Of a stretch of 20,414 bases of DNA, positions 7,099-13,678 are shown piece after piece. Made by a program: the position numbers and the translations under genes. Each line of letters begins with the position of its first letter. The stretch's first letter is position 1. Location of the stretch: assembly GCA_047445235.1 (NCBI GenBank), contig JBLGEO010000039.1, forward strand, positions 1 to 20,414. The letters are read 5' to 3'. A model generated the notes under the pieces. It was not told the DNA's origin and searched no databases. It was given only the letters and a program-made list of their open reading frames with translations. This DNA comes from JBDSRX01 sp047445235. GTDB taxonomy: Bacteria > Patescibacteriota > Dojkabacteria > J137.

Positions 7099-8991
7099 AT
7101 GGAAGATCAATCAAAAATAAGAAACATAGCAATTATCGCCCACGTTGACCACGGTAAAACTACCTTAGTTGATGCATTTTTAAAACAAAGTCATTTGTTT
7201 AGAGATAATCAGGACGAAATGAGCCAAGAAATGATTTTAGATACAGGCGATTTAGAAAAAGAAAAAGGAATTACAATTAAAGCTAAAAATATTGCTGTTA
7301 CTTACAATGATTACAAAATTAACATTGTAGATACACCAGGACATGCAGATTTTGGAGGAGAAGTAGAAAGAACTCTTAATATGGCAAACGGTTGTTTATT
7401 AATAATCGATGCACAAGAAGGAGTTATGCCACAAACAAAGTTCGTTTTAAGAAAAGCTTTAGAGATGGGTTTAAGACCTATTCTAGTGATTAATAAAATT
7501 GATAAGGCATTTGCTACGCCAGAAAAGGCTTTAAACGAAGCATCTGACCTATTTTTAACACTTGCAACAGACGAAGCCCAATTAGATTTTCCAGTTTTCT
7601 ACGCAGTAGGAAGAGAAGGAAAAGCTTGGAAACAATTACCACAAAAAGGAGCAAACGGAGATTATTCTGATGTAGCAGGAGATATTACTCCTTTATTAGA
7701 AGCTATTGTTGAATATATCCCAGCACCAGTTGGAGATGTTAACGGAGATTTACAAATGCAAATTTGTACTTTAGAATACGATTCTTACCAAGGCAGAATG
7801 CTTATTGGAAGAGTTAACAGAGGAAAGGCTAAAGTTGGAGATAGTATCACAATAATCAGTGGACAAGAAGAAAATCCAAAGAAAGAATCTGGAAAAATTA
7901 AAAATCTTTACGTAAGATCAGGCTTAGAATTTGTTCCTGTCGATAGCGTTATTGCTGGAGATATTTGTGCAGTATTAGGAGTTGAATCTGTAGCGATTGG
8001 AGGTACATTATGTATTTCTTCTCATGTAGAAGCATTACCAAAAATTAAAATTTCAGATCCAACAGTTAGAATTAAATTTGAAGCAAACACTTCACCACTT
8101 GTTGGAAAGGAAGGAAAGTTTGTTACAGCTAAACAATTACAACAAAGATTAGACAAAGAAGCAGAAATTAACATTTCTTTAAAGATTACTAAAGGAGATG
8201 GAGGAGCATATTATGTTTCTGGAAGAGGAGAACTTCAATTATCTATTTTAATTGAAACATTAAGAAGAGAAGGTTTTGAATTCCAAATTAGAAGACCAGA
8301 AGTATTGTTAAAAGAAATTGATGGAAAGAAATTTGAACCTTTGGAAGAAGTTGTTATTGACGTACCAACTGAATATCAAGGAACTGTAACTTCCGCACTA
8401 GCAGAAAGAAGAGGTGAAATGCAAGATCTTAAATTAGAGAATGGTCAAGCAAGGTTTACTTACAAAATCTTAACTAGAAATCTTTTAGGATTAAGAAACA
8501 TTCTTTTAACTCAAACAAAAGGAAACTTAGTTATGAATAACTTCATAATCGATAATGTTCCTTATACACATCAAGACGAAATTTATAGAAGAGGTGTATT
8601 AGTTTCTACAGATCCAGGAGTTGCAATGGGTTACTCATTAAATACTATTCAAGAAAGAGGAGAATTATTTACAGAACCTGGAACACCAGTTTACCAAGGA
8701 ATGATTATCGGAATGAATAAATTCGATGCAGACTTAGACGTTAATCCTGTTAAGGAAAGACAAAAATCTGCAGTAAGAATGAAACACGATGAAATTACAC
8801 AAACAACATTAAAGTCTATTAAAGCTTTAACTTTAGAATTCGCTCTTGTGTTTATGAGAGATGATGAATTACTAGAAGTTACACCAAAAAGCTTAAGACT
8901 AAGAAAGCTTTACTTAACTAAGAACGAAAGATCTTGGAGTAAGAGAAGTAATCTTACAGACATTGCAAAGAAGTCTATGGGACAATCATAA
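7099..8991 (+). CDS. typA: Translational GTPase TypA/BipA
   Basis: Ribosome-associated GTPase of the EF-G/LepA class, involved in ribosome assembly and stress adaptation. It has 630 aa, slightly over the usual length of just above 600. GTPase motifs are G1 AHVDHGKTT (14-22), G2 in LEKEKGITIKAKN, G3 DTPGHADF, G4 NKID, and the following FPVFYAVGREG. The N-terminal NIAIIAHVDHGKTTLVDAFL and the IKAKN wording of switch I are TypA-like. Downstream are the beta-barrel domain (QICTLEYDSYQGRMLIGRV), the EF-G-like domains (GRGELQLSILIETLRREGFEF) and the TypA-specific C-terminus (DVNPVKERQKSAVRMK, SLRLRKLYL). The ATG start matches the family N-terminus and lies close to an extended -10 promoter. It stands alone on the plus strand, divergent from the hydrolase, and ends in a hairpin terminator. 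Confidence 0.96.
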   Translation: MEDQSKIRNIAIIAHVDHGKTTLVDAFLKQSHLFRDNQDEMSQEMILDTGDLEKEKGITIKAKNIAVTYNDYKINIVDTPGHADFGGEVERTLNMANGCLLIIDAQEGVMPQTKFVLRKALEMGLRPILVINKIDKAFATPEKALNEASDLFLTLATDEAQLDFPVFYAVGREGKAWKQLPQKGANGDYSDVAGDITPLLEAIVEYIPAPVGDVNGDLQMQICTLEYDSYQGRMLIGRVNRGKAKVGDSITIISGQEENPKKESGKIKNLYVRSGLEFVPVDSVIAGDICAVLGVESVAIGGTLCISSHVEALPKIKISDPTVRIKFEANTSPLVGKEGKFVTAKQLQQRLDKEAEINISLKITKGDGGAYYVSGRGELQLSILIETLRREGFEFQIRRPEVLLKEIDGKKFEPLEEVVIDVPTEYQGTVTSALAERRGEMQDLKLENGQARFTYKILTRNLLGLRNILLTQTKGNLVMNNFIIDNVPYTHQDEIYRRGVLVSTDPGVAMGYSLNTIQERGELFTEPGTPVYQGMIIGMNKFDADLDVNPVKERQKSAVRMKHDEITQTTLKSIKALTLEFALVFMRDDELLEVTPKSLRLRKLYLTKNERSWSKRSNLTDIAKKSMGQS

Positions 8992-9006
8992 GTTCAATCT
9001 TAAATT

Positions 9007-9032
9007 AAAAAAAGCTCCGAAAGGAGTTTTTT
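9007..9032. terminator. Bidirectional terminator between typA and the convergent cluster
   Basis: An A-tract, then AGCTCC, the tetraloop GAAA, GGAGTT and a T-tract form a strong stem (one G-T pair). The T-run follows typA on the plus strand, and the A-run serves the minus-strand genes that end here. The stop codon of the facing gene (9033-9031) lies within the T-tract side. Confidence 0.85.
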
Positions 9033-9567
9033 AATTCTCTTCTTCAATTTTTATAAGAAATTGTCTCCTTATTTCTATTGCCTTAACTAATTGATAAACT
9101 GGTAGATTATATTGTAGAAGCTCTGCATACATTGCAAATTCAATAATTTCATCGTAAAAAGCAGTATCAACTTCTGCTGAAGCCCAAGCTTTAGTAATGG
9201 CAAAGTTGATACCTTCCATTATTCTTTCCATTTGAGTGTCCTTATTAGAGTCTGGAAAGACTGTCTTCTCTAGGAAAATTTTAAATCCAGTTCTGATCAT
9301 CACAATACCACCAATAGAAAGTACTTGCTCTTTTATGAGGTATCTTTCAAATAAATCTAGGATACCTTTTAGTTCAACTGCACTCATTTTGCTAGCGCTA
9401 ACTAACTCCTCTGCAGAGGTAACCGCTTTATCTATTATTTCTTTATACCAGATCTGTCTTTGGATAAGACGATTCTCTCTCATTACGTTACCAACATCTA
9501 CTTTTTCGGGAGGTACTGAACTATCCAAAGAGAATCCTCCGGGTACACTTCTAAAATCAAATCTCAT
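9031..9567 (-). CDS. Unrecognised helical protein downstream of the slipin gene
   Basis: A 178-aa protein with no membrane segment and predicted to be mostly helical from its amphipathic pattern. It opens with MRFDFRSVPGGFSLD. Its ATG (9567-9565) directly follows the slipin stop TAA (9570-9568) with no spacer, which implies translational coupling and probably a joint role. Residues from about 60 onward (AVELKGILDLFERYL... to EIRRQFLIKIEEEN) can be laid over the second half of the protein encoded at 10398-10940 at nearly equal length, suggesting distant paralogy, though identity is low. The function is unknown. It could be a cytoplasmic partner of the slipin. Confidence 0.78.
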   Translation of the reverse strand: MRFDFRSVPGGFSLDSSVPPEKVDVGNVMRENRLIQRQIWYKEIIDKAVTSAEELVSASKMSAVELKGILDLFERYLIKEQVLSIGGIVMIRTGFKIFLEKTVFPDSNKDTQMERIMEGINFAITKAWASAEVDTAFYDEIIEFAMYAELLQYNLPVYQLVKAIEIRRQFLIKIEEEN

Positions 9568-10353
9568 TTAGTCTTTCTTTGGCATAAACTTGCTTCCTAA
9601 ATCTCCTAATACTTCAGCAATATCCATAAATCTTGCTGGGAATATTATTGTTGAGTTCTTCTCTTCGGCAATGTTTGTTAGAGTTTGTAGTGTTCTAAGT
9701 TCTAGTGTTATTGGTTGTGCAGCCATAACTTTAGCAGCTTCTGCTAATTGCTTTGATGCTTGGAATTCTCCTTCTGCAGCAATAATTTTAGCTCTCTTCT
9801 CTCTTTCTGCTTCTGCCTCTTTAGACATTGCTCTTTTCATAGATTCTGGAAGCTCAATATCTTTTAATTGAACGATTGTAACTTCAATTCCCCATGTTTC
9901 AGTATGTTTGTCTAATATTGTTCTAATCTCAGAGTTAATTTCATCTGTTTTTGTTAAGAGATCGTCAAGTATAAATCTACCAATAATTTCTCTTACTGTT
10001 GTTTGGGCAATTTGGTCTACTGCTGAATTTGCGTTAATAATTTGAGTATAAGATTTTAATGCATCTACAATTCTAAAATATGCAACTCCTGCAACATCAA
10101 TAGATACATTGTCTTTTGTAATAATTTTTTGAGATTGAATAGGAAGAGTTACTGTTCTTGTATCTACTAATATCATCTTATCGATGTAAGGAATGATTAC
10201 AGTTAAACCAGCACCTACAACCTTCTGAGTTTTTCCTAATCTTAAAACTATACCCACCTGGTATTGATTCACAATTCTAATTCCGGAAAATATTGTTGTT
10301 AAAACAAAAAATCCTACAAATAGGACACCGCAAATAAATAAAACTACTGCCAT
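9568..10353 (-). CDS. Slipin / stomatin-like SPFH-domain membrane protein
   Basis: A band-7 (SPFH) protein of 261 aa that would form a membrane-associated oligomeric scaffold. Residues 3-25 are the N-terminal membrane anchor (VVLFICGVLFVGFFVLTTIF). The SPFH domain follows: RIVNQYQVGIVLRLGK, GLTVIIPYIDKM, VDTRTVTLPIQSQ, KDNVSIDVAGVAYFRI and the helix TTVREIIGRFILDDLL. Next come a charged helical segment (ESMKRAMSKEAEAEREKRAKI) and AAEGEFQASKQLAEAA, typical of slipins, ending with STIIFPARFMDI. Bacterial slipins are commonly paired with the NfeD membrane protease-like protein; no NfeD gene is present here. Instead the gene lies 44 bp downstream of one helical-protein gene and directly abuts another. 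Confidence 0.93.
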   Translation of the reverse strand: MAVVLFICGVLFVGFFVLTTIFSGIRIVNQYQVGIVLRLGKTQKVVGAGLTVIIPYIDKMILVDTRTVTLPIQSQKIITKDNVSIDVAGVAYFRIVDALKSYTQIINANSAVDQIAQTTVREIIGRFILDDLLTKTDEINSEIRTILDKHTETWGIEVTIVQLKDIELPESMKRAMSKEAEAEREKRAKIIAAEGEFQASKQLAEAAKVMAAQPITLELRTLQTLTNIAEEKNSTIIFPARFMDIAEVLGDLGSKFMPKKD

Positions 10354-10397
10354 AATTAATAACTAATAAATATGCTCATATTATAGTACAGAAGTGA

Positions 10398-10940
10398 CTA
10401 TTTGTCTTGTGACTCAAGTCTCTCGAGAACTTTTTTCTTAATTTCTGAAGCTATTACAAATTTACTTAAAGAATTTTGAGAGAAAGTAGGTAACTCTTTC
10501 GTTGCAAATAGATAGAATTCCGTAATTAAATAATAATATCCATTACTAAACTCAAGTGAGGTTTGAGAAAGCCTTATCACATCTGTTATTGTGTCAAAGT
10601 AGTTCAAAATAGATACATTGTCTTCCAATCCTTTTTCTTCTAATTCAATTTTTAGTTCCTCTCTTAATATATAAAATGGTGGAAACATTCCGTTTAGGGT
10701 GTCATTTAGAAATTCTTCGAAATTACTAATAACTCTATCAAACGTACTTTCATTAATACTCATCATCTCTACAATTTCTTTCGTCTTATTTCCAATACTA
10801 TCTTCAATTATTTGATATACAGCTTGGTTTTGGGGATCTTCAAATATTATTGCCTTGGGGGATTTTAAGCCTTCTTCTTCTGTCCAAGTTAATGTTTGCA
10901 CTTCAGAAAAGGGTTTGCTTGTGTCTAAACTAAAAATCAT
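10398..10940 (-). CDS. Unrecognised helical protein upstream of the slipin gene
   Basis: A 180-aa acidic, helix-rich protein without membrane segments, opening MIFSLDTSKPFSEVQTLTW. The second half (from about ESTFDRVISNFEEFLND to SEIKKKVLERLESQDK) has the length and hydrophobic pattern of the protein encoded on the other side of the slipin, so the two may be distant paralogues. A TATAAT on the minus strand (10954-10949) lies 8 nt before the ATG, so the mRNA may be leaderless and this is probably the first gene of the three-gene cluster. The function is not recognised. Confidence 0.75.
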   Translation of the reverse strand: MIFSLDTSKPFSEVQTLTWTEEEGLKSPKAIIFEDPQNQAVYQIIEDSIGNKTKEIVEMMSINESTFDRVISNFEEFLNDTLNGMFPPFYILREELKIELEEKGLEDNVSILNYFDTITDVIRLSQTSLEFSNGYYYLITEFYLFATKELPTFSQNSLSKFVIASEIKKKVLERLESQDK

Positions 10941-10948
10941 ATTAAGTT

Positions 10949-10954
10949 ATTATA
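10949..10954 (-). promoter_or_regulatory. -10 box of the slipin cluster, leaderless type
   Basis: TATAAT on the minus strand lies 8 nt before the ATG at 10940-10938. With initiation about 7 nt downstream of the hexamer, the transcript would begin at or within a base or two of the start codon. The sequence is AT-rich, and an overlapping TATAAT on the plus strand (10951-10956) makes the direction less certain. Confidence 0.5.
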
Positions 10955-10974
10955 ATCTAAAAAAGTCAAAGGGA

Positions 10975-11283
10975 CTTTAACAGTGAAGAAGAAAGTAATG
11001 AAGTCCCTCGGATTGCTCCGTTCTGAAAGACCTAGATGCCAGTCAGAATAAAAAACCAACGAAGCCAGAAGGGTGTCTTTGAAAGACGCTCGTACTGTTT
11101 CAAATATTTTTGTGGAGTTTTATACCCACACATTATATTTGTAACTGTCAGATCGATTTTATTTACACCCATTGTTGCTGGTTGGGGCATGATACACTCC
11201 AATCTAAATTGACGAAATTACCTACAAACTAAGTACAAAATACTCACTCTGTAGGTAACTCCGCTCTTCTTCACTTGTTAAAG
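10975..11283. mobile_element. 309-bp element with terminal inverted repeats (insertion-sequence remnant)
   Basis: The ends form an inverted repeat: CTTTAACAGTGAAGAAGA at 10975-10992, and on the other strand the same sequence with one extra A at 11283-11265. Inside is a minus-strand open frame (11190-11032) whose middle, NIMCGYKTPQKYLKQY, resembles the last part of DDE-type integrase/transposase domains. The element also holds a perfect 9-bp inverted repeat (TTACCTACA 11218-11226, TGTAGGTAA 11250-11258). This fits an internally deleted insertion sequence or MITE. No target-site duplication is obvious. Confidence 0.5.
11032..11190 (-). pseudogene. Possible transposase C-terminal fragment
   Basis: A 52-codon open frame (ATG at 11190-11188, TAG at 11034-11032) opens MPQPATMGVNKIDL and contains CGYKTPQKYLKQYERL. 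The G-Y-K-T-P-x-x-Y-L wording is typical of the end of IS3/IS481-like transposases, after the catalytic glutamate. The rest of the enzyme is absent, and an in-frame TAA lies nine codons upstream. It sits between terminal inverted repeats, which supports a transposon origin. The similarity is recalled rather than computed, and the match is short. Confidence 0.35.
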
Positions 11284-11326
11284 ATCATCTTAATAGGGCT
11301 TTCGCACCTTGTTTTAAGACTACTTA

Positions 11327-11332
11327 ATTATA
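11327..11332 (-). promoter_or_regulatory. Extended -10 promoter facing the insertion-sequence remnant
   Basis: On the minus strand the sequence reads TGGTATAAT, the same extended -10 as in front of typA. It would transcribe leftward into the 309-bp element. No protein gene of normal size follows, so it may drive an untranslated RNA or be left over from a deleted gene. Confidence 0.35.
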
Positions 11333-11350
11333 CCATATTTTGGGTATTTT

Positions 11351-11402
11351 GTCGCCAGTATACGACGACGAAATATGGACGAGCGAGCCGGAGGCGAGCG
11401 AC
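11351..11402. repeat. GC-rich inverted-repeat patch
   Basis: In an otherwise AT-rich gap, 11368-11402 is unusually GC-rich (CGAGCGAGCCGGAGGCGAGC). Together with GTCGC at 11351-11355 and GCGAC at 11398-11402 it can fold back on itself. It may be another inserted palindrome; only one copy is in the window. Confidence 0.3.
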
Positions 11403-11426
11403 AGTATTCTTATTCTGATTATTCAA

Positions 11427-11461
11427 CCCGTAAACCTTAACCCCTAACTCGCAACTATTAA
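11427..11461. repeat. Intergenic heptamer repeat tract
   Basis: Five contiguous, partly degraded heptamers: CCCGTAA, ACCTTAA, CCCCTAA, CTCGCAA, CTATTAA. They belong to the TAACTCG/CGAGTTA family seen inside mfd and the MurF-like gene. A minus-strand open frame (11328-11558) crosses the tract but looks like a chance frame. Confidence 0.5.
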
Positions 11462-11541
11462 ACTGCCAAGCTTCCAATAGTGCCACTCTGTTTATATTTA
11501 CTGCCAAATAAATGCTATAGGTGGTAAAGTTATTAGATTTG

Positions 11542-11550
11542 TGATATAAT
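11542..11550 (+). promoter_or_regulatory. Extended -10 promoter upstream of the helicase gene
   Basis: TGATATAAT, an extended -10, is identical to that before mfd at 13661-13669. Initiation near 11557 would give a leader of about 185 nt for the DEAD-box helicase. A second AT-rich, -10-like stretch lies immediately before the ATG (around 11715-11735), so a short or leaderless transcript is also possible. Confidence 0.5.
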
Positions 11551-11568
11551 ATTTCCATCTTCGCATTT

Positions 11569-11637
11569 AGCTTCTTGAACTAGTGTAAGAATTAAAATAT
11601 TTTCCCAGAAGCTACTGAGTTTAACTATAAGTTAAAC
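11569..11637 (+). promoter_or_regulatory. Two hairpins in the helicase leader
   Basis: AGCTTCT (11569-11575) pairs with AGAAGCT (11607-11613), enclosing an AT-rich loop. Directly after comes GTTTAACT-ATA-AGTTAAAC (11619-11637), a perfect 8-bp stem with a 3-nt loop. No T-run follows, so this is not a terminator. Cold-induced RNA helicase genes often have long structured leaders; autoregulation here is inference. Confidence 0.45.
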
Positions 11638-11740
11638 AAAATCGAGATCCGAACACGATGTTGCTATTTAATATAGAACTATCATTCAGATTAAGGATTT
11701 TCATTTTAGCGGGATATATTTATATTTTTATACATTAGTT

Positions 11741-13351
11741 ATGTACGACAACAATCGTTCAAGTAACAGAAAACCAGGCGGTTTTCAAAAAAGAAAGTTC
11801 CCTTACAAGGGTGCTTCCGATAGACCTTACAGGTCTAACGACGACAAACCACAAAAATCCGACTCTAGTACGAGAGGAGATTTCTTAAGTGGAAACTCAA
11901 GATTACCAGAAAGAAAACCATTTTCTTCTGACAACCGAACTGAACTTCCTGAAAGAAGATCAGATTCAGACTATTCATTCAACGGAAACTCTAGAGGTGG
12001 TAATAGACCAGCCCCAAGAAGATACGGAACTGACAGAGCAGATAGATCTAGTACGGGATCAAGCTATGGAAATAGAACTGAAAGTGCACCATCTGGATAC
12101 AATAGAAGCTCTGAAAACAGATCTTCTGGAGGATACAGAGGTGGAGCCCCAAGTTACGGTGGAAACCGATCAGGTGGATATGGAAACAGATCTACAAGCG
12201 GTGGATACGGCAACAGAGGTGGTGGAAATAGAAACAGAGGCATGGCTCAGCATATTAATGAAAGTAAATACATTAAGAAAGCAGAGAAAGTTGAAGAAGT
12301 AATATATACACCAAAACACTTATTCAAAGACTTTGATTTAGACGCAAAAATCAAGAAAAATATTGAGTACAAGGGATACAAAGAGCCTACTCCTATTCAG
12401 GACCAAACTATACCAACAATCCTACAAGGTAGAGATGTGTTAGGAATTGCAAACACTGGAACAGGAAAAACAGCAGCTTTCTTATTACCTTTAATTGATA
12501 AGGTAATTAAAAATCCAAACGAAAAGGCATTAATTATTGTTCCAACAAGAGAACTAGCATTACAAATTGAGGATGAATTTAGAGATTTCTCAAAGTTCAT
12601 GAATATGTACTCAGTTCTATGTATTGGAGGAGCTAATATTAGAGCTCAAATGTATGGATTAAAAAGAAGATATAACTTTGTAATCGGAACTCCTGGAAGA
12701 CTAAAAGATCTTGTAAACAGAAGAATGATTGACCTATCTCAATTTAACAACATCGTTTTAGACGAGGTTGATAGAATGTTGGATATGGGATTTGTAGATG
12801 ATGTTCGATACTTAGTGGAAAAATTTCCAAAGGAAAGACAGTCTCTATTCTTCTCTGCTACATTAGAAAGACAGATGGAAACAATTATTAACTCTTTCTT
12901 AAAAGATCCTGTAAAAGTTTCTGTTAAGACTGGAGATACAGCTAAGAATGTCGATCAAGACATTGTTAGAATTGAACCTGGTCAAAATAAAATTGATGTT
13001 TTAAAAGATATGCTGCATAAACCAGAATTCTATAAAGTTTTAATCTTTACTAGAACAAAAATCGGCGCAGATAAGCTTTCAAGAGAACTTCAACACGAAG
13101 GATTTAAAGTGGACGCAATTCACGGAGATAAATCTCAATATAAAAGACAGGAAGCCTTATACAAGTTTAAAAACGAAAAAATTAGTATCTTAATAGCTAC
13201 AGACGTTGCTGCAAGAGGATTAGATATTCCTAATGTTAGTCACGTTATTAACTATGACGAACCTGCAACTTACGAAGACTATGTACATAGAATTGGTAGA
13301 ACAGGAAGAGCAAACCAAAAAGGTATTGCACTAACTTTTGTTGGAAGATAA
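11741..13351 (+). CDS. DEAD-box RNA helicase with an N-terminal RG-rich tail
   Basis: ATP-dependent RNA helicase, 536 aa. Residues 1-165 are a disordered, positively charged tail rich in Arg, Gly, Ser, Asn and Tyr (for example GGYRGGAPSYGGNRSGGYGN). Then come a linker (ESKYIKKAEKVEEVIYTPKH), the Q motif (FKDFDLDAKI...PTPIQ), motif I ANTGTGKT, Ia PTRELALQ, Ib TPGRL, motif II DEVD rather than DEAD, and motif III SAT. The second RecA domain has FTRTK, HGDKSQ, ATDVAARGLDIPNVSHV and HRIGRTGR. The protein stops soon after motif VI (ALTFVGR), so it lacks a C-terminal extension; the RNA-binding tail has in effect moved to the N-terminus. The role is probably RNA unwinding in ribosome assembly or mRNA decay. 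The gene is monocistronic, with a terminator 60 bp after the stop. Confidence 0.95.
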   Translation: MYDNNRSSNRKPGGFQKRKFPYKGASDRPYRSNDDKPQKSDSSTRGDFLSGNSRLPERKPFSSDNRTELPERRSDSDYSFNGNSRGGNRPAPRRYGTDRADRSSTGSSYGNRTESAPSGYNRSSENRSSGGYRGGAPSYGGNRSGGYGNRSTSGGYGNRGGGNRNRGMAQHINESKYIKKAEKVEEVIYTPKHLFKDFDLDAKIKKNIEYKGYKEPTPIQDQTIPTILQGRDVLGIANTGTGKTAAFLLPLIDKVIKNPNEKALIIVPTRELALQIEDEFRDFSKFMNMYSVLCIGGANIRAQMYGLKRRYNFVIGTPGRLKDLVNRRMIDLSQFNNIVLDEVDRMLDMGFVDDVRYLVEKFPKERQSLFFSATLERQMETIINSFLKDPVKVSVKTGDTAKNVDQDIVRIEPGQNKIDVLKDMLHKPEFYKVLIFTRTKIGADKLSRELQHEGFKVDAIHGDKSQYKRQEALYKFKNEKISILIATDVAARGLDIPNVSHVINYDEPATYEDYVHRIGRTGRANQKGIALTFVGR

Positions 13352-13357
13352 ATTAAT

Positions 13358-13389
13358 CTAGATATCTCTAGCGTGAGCTAGGGATCTAG
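13358..13389 (+). other. Hairpin after the helicase gene
   Basis: CTAGAT...CTCTAGC pairs with GCTAG...GATCTAG around the loop GTGA, with a small bulge. It lies between the helicase stop and the rho-independent terminator. It may protect the 3' end of the mRNA. Confidence 0.5.
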
Positions 13390-13409
13390 TAAGAATATTA
13401 AATAGAAGA

Positions 13410-13435
13410 AGAGCTCAGAAATGGGCTCTTTTTTT
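13410..13435 (+). terminator. Rho-independent terminator of the helicase gene
   Basis: AGAGCTC, loop AGAAAT, GGGCTCT (seven pairs, one G-T) is followed by an uninterrupted T-run. The next repeat element starts immediately at 13436. Confidence 0.85.
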
Positions 13436-13528
13436 ATGGCTTTACCACCTGTGAATTTGATCACGAGGTCTTGCCGTAGAAATGTTGCGCAATACTGGAG
13501 TGTAAGTCTTCATACTTTTTCTTGCTAA
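13436..13528 (+). CDS. 30-codon mini-ORF of the repeat element (copy 1)
   Basis: ATG at 13436, TAA at 13526-13528 inside hairpin 1. The product opens MALPPVNLITRS and ends HTFSC. The counterpart at 20166-20258 opens MTLPPITLIPRS and ends YTFSC. The 75-bp stretch before the hairpin has the same length in both copies, and several differences are synonymous or conservative (GTG/ATT, TTG/CTT, AGG/AGA, GCG/GCA). No promoter or ribosome binding site is visible, so expression is doubtful; it could be a relic of a coding sequence carried by the element. Confidence 0.3.
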   Translation: MALPPVNLITRSCRRNVAQYWSVSLHTFSC

Positions 13529-13644
13529 AAAGTATGCCAAAAAGCATCGGGGGACAAAACGGTAACTAGCAACAAACCTGGAAGTTAACCCGTTCGTCCC
13601 CCGAACCCCAATTCCTAAACTTAAATTACAGCTGTCAGTCATCA
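13436..13644 (+). repeat. Two-hairpin dispersed repeat with mini-ORF (copy 1)
   Basis: About 209 bp, aligned almost without gaps to 20166-20375. The part after position 75 is highly conserved. Hairpin 1 is CATACTTTTT (13511-13520) with AAAAAGTATG (13527-13536), a perfect 10-bp stem. Hairpin 2 has outer arms TCGGGGGAC (13547-13555) and GTCCCCCGA (13596-13604) with further inner pairing (TAACT with AGTTA). The first 93 bp are an open frame shared with copy 2. The element ends shortly before the mfd promoter. Confidence 0.75.
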
Positions 13645-13660
13645 TAAAATAAGAATCTCG

Positions 13661-13669
13661 TGATATAAT
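13661..13669 (+). promoter_or_regulatory. Extended -10 promoter of mfd, leaderless type
   Basis: TGATATAAT ends 9 nt before the ATG at 13679, so the transcript would start within about 2-3 nt of the start codon. No Shine-Dalgarno is present. The identical motif precedes the helicase leader at 11542-11550. Confidence 0.65.
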
Positions 13670-13678
13670 TAGATTCTC

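Noticed and set aside
11427..11461. CRISPR array
   Set aside because: The repeats are 7 nt and contiguous, without spacers, and no cas gene is near.
11328..11558. Minus-strand 76-codon frame
   Set aside because: It runs across the GC-rich patch and the heptamer tract and has no recognisable features; it looks like a chance frame.
10941..11740. tRNA, tmRNA, RNase P RNA or SRP RNA in the long gene-free stretch
   Set aside because: I looked for T-loop motifs and the conserved core motifs of these RNAs on both strands and found none.
11889..12302. 137-codon open frame overlapping the helicase N-terminal tail
   Set aside because: It arises from the low-complexity, stop-poor codon use of the RG-rich region in another frame; its product is a Glu/Thr repeat with no fold-like pattern.
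13442..13645. Minus-strand 67-codon frame over the two-hairpin repeat
   Set aside because: It is a translation of the repeat itself, and its stems explain the sequence conservation better.
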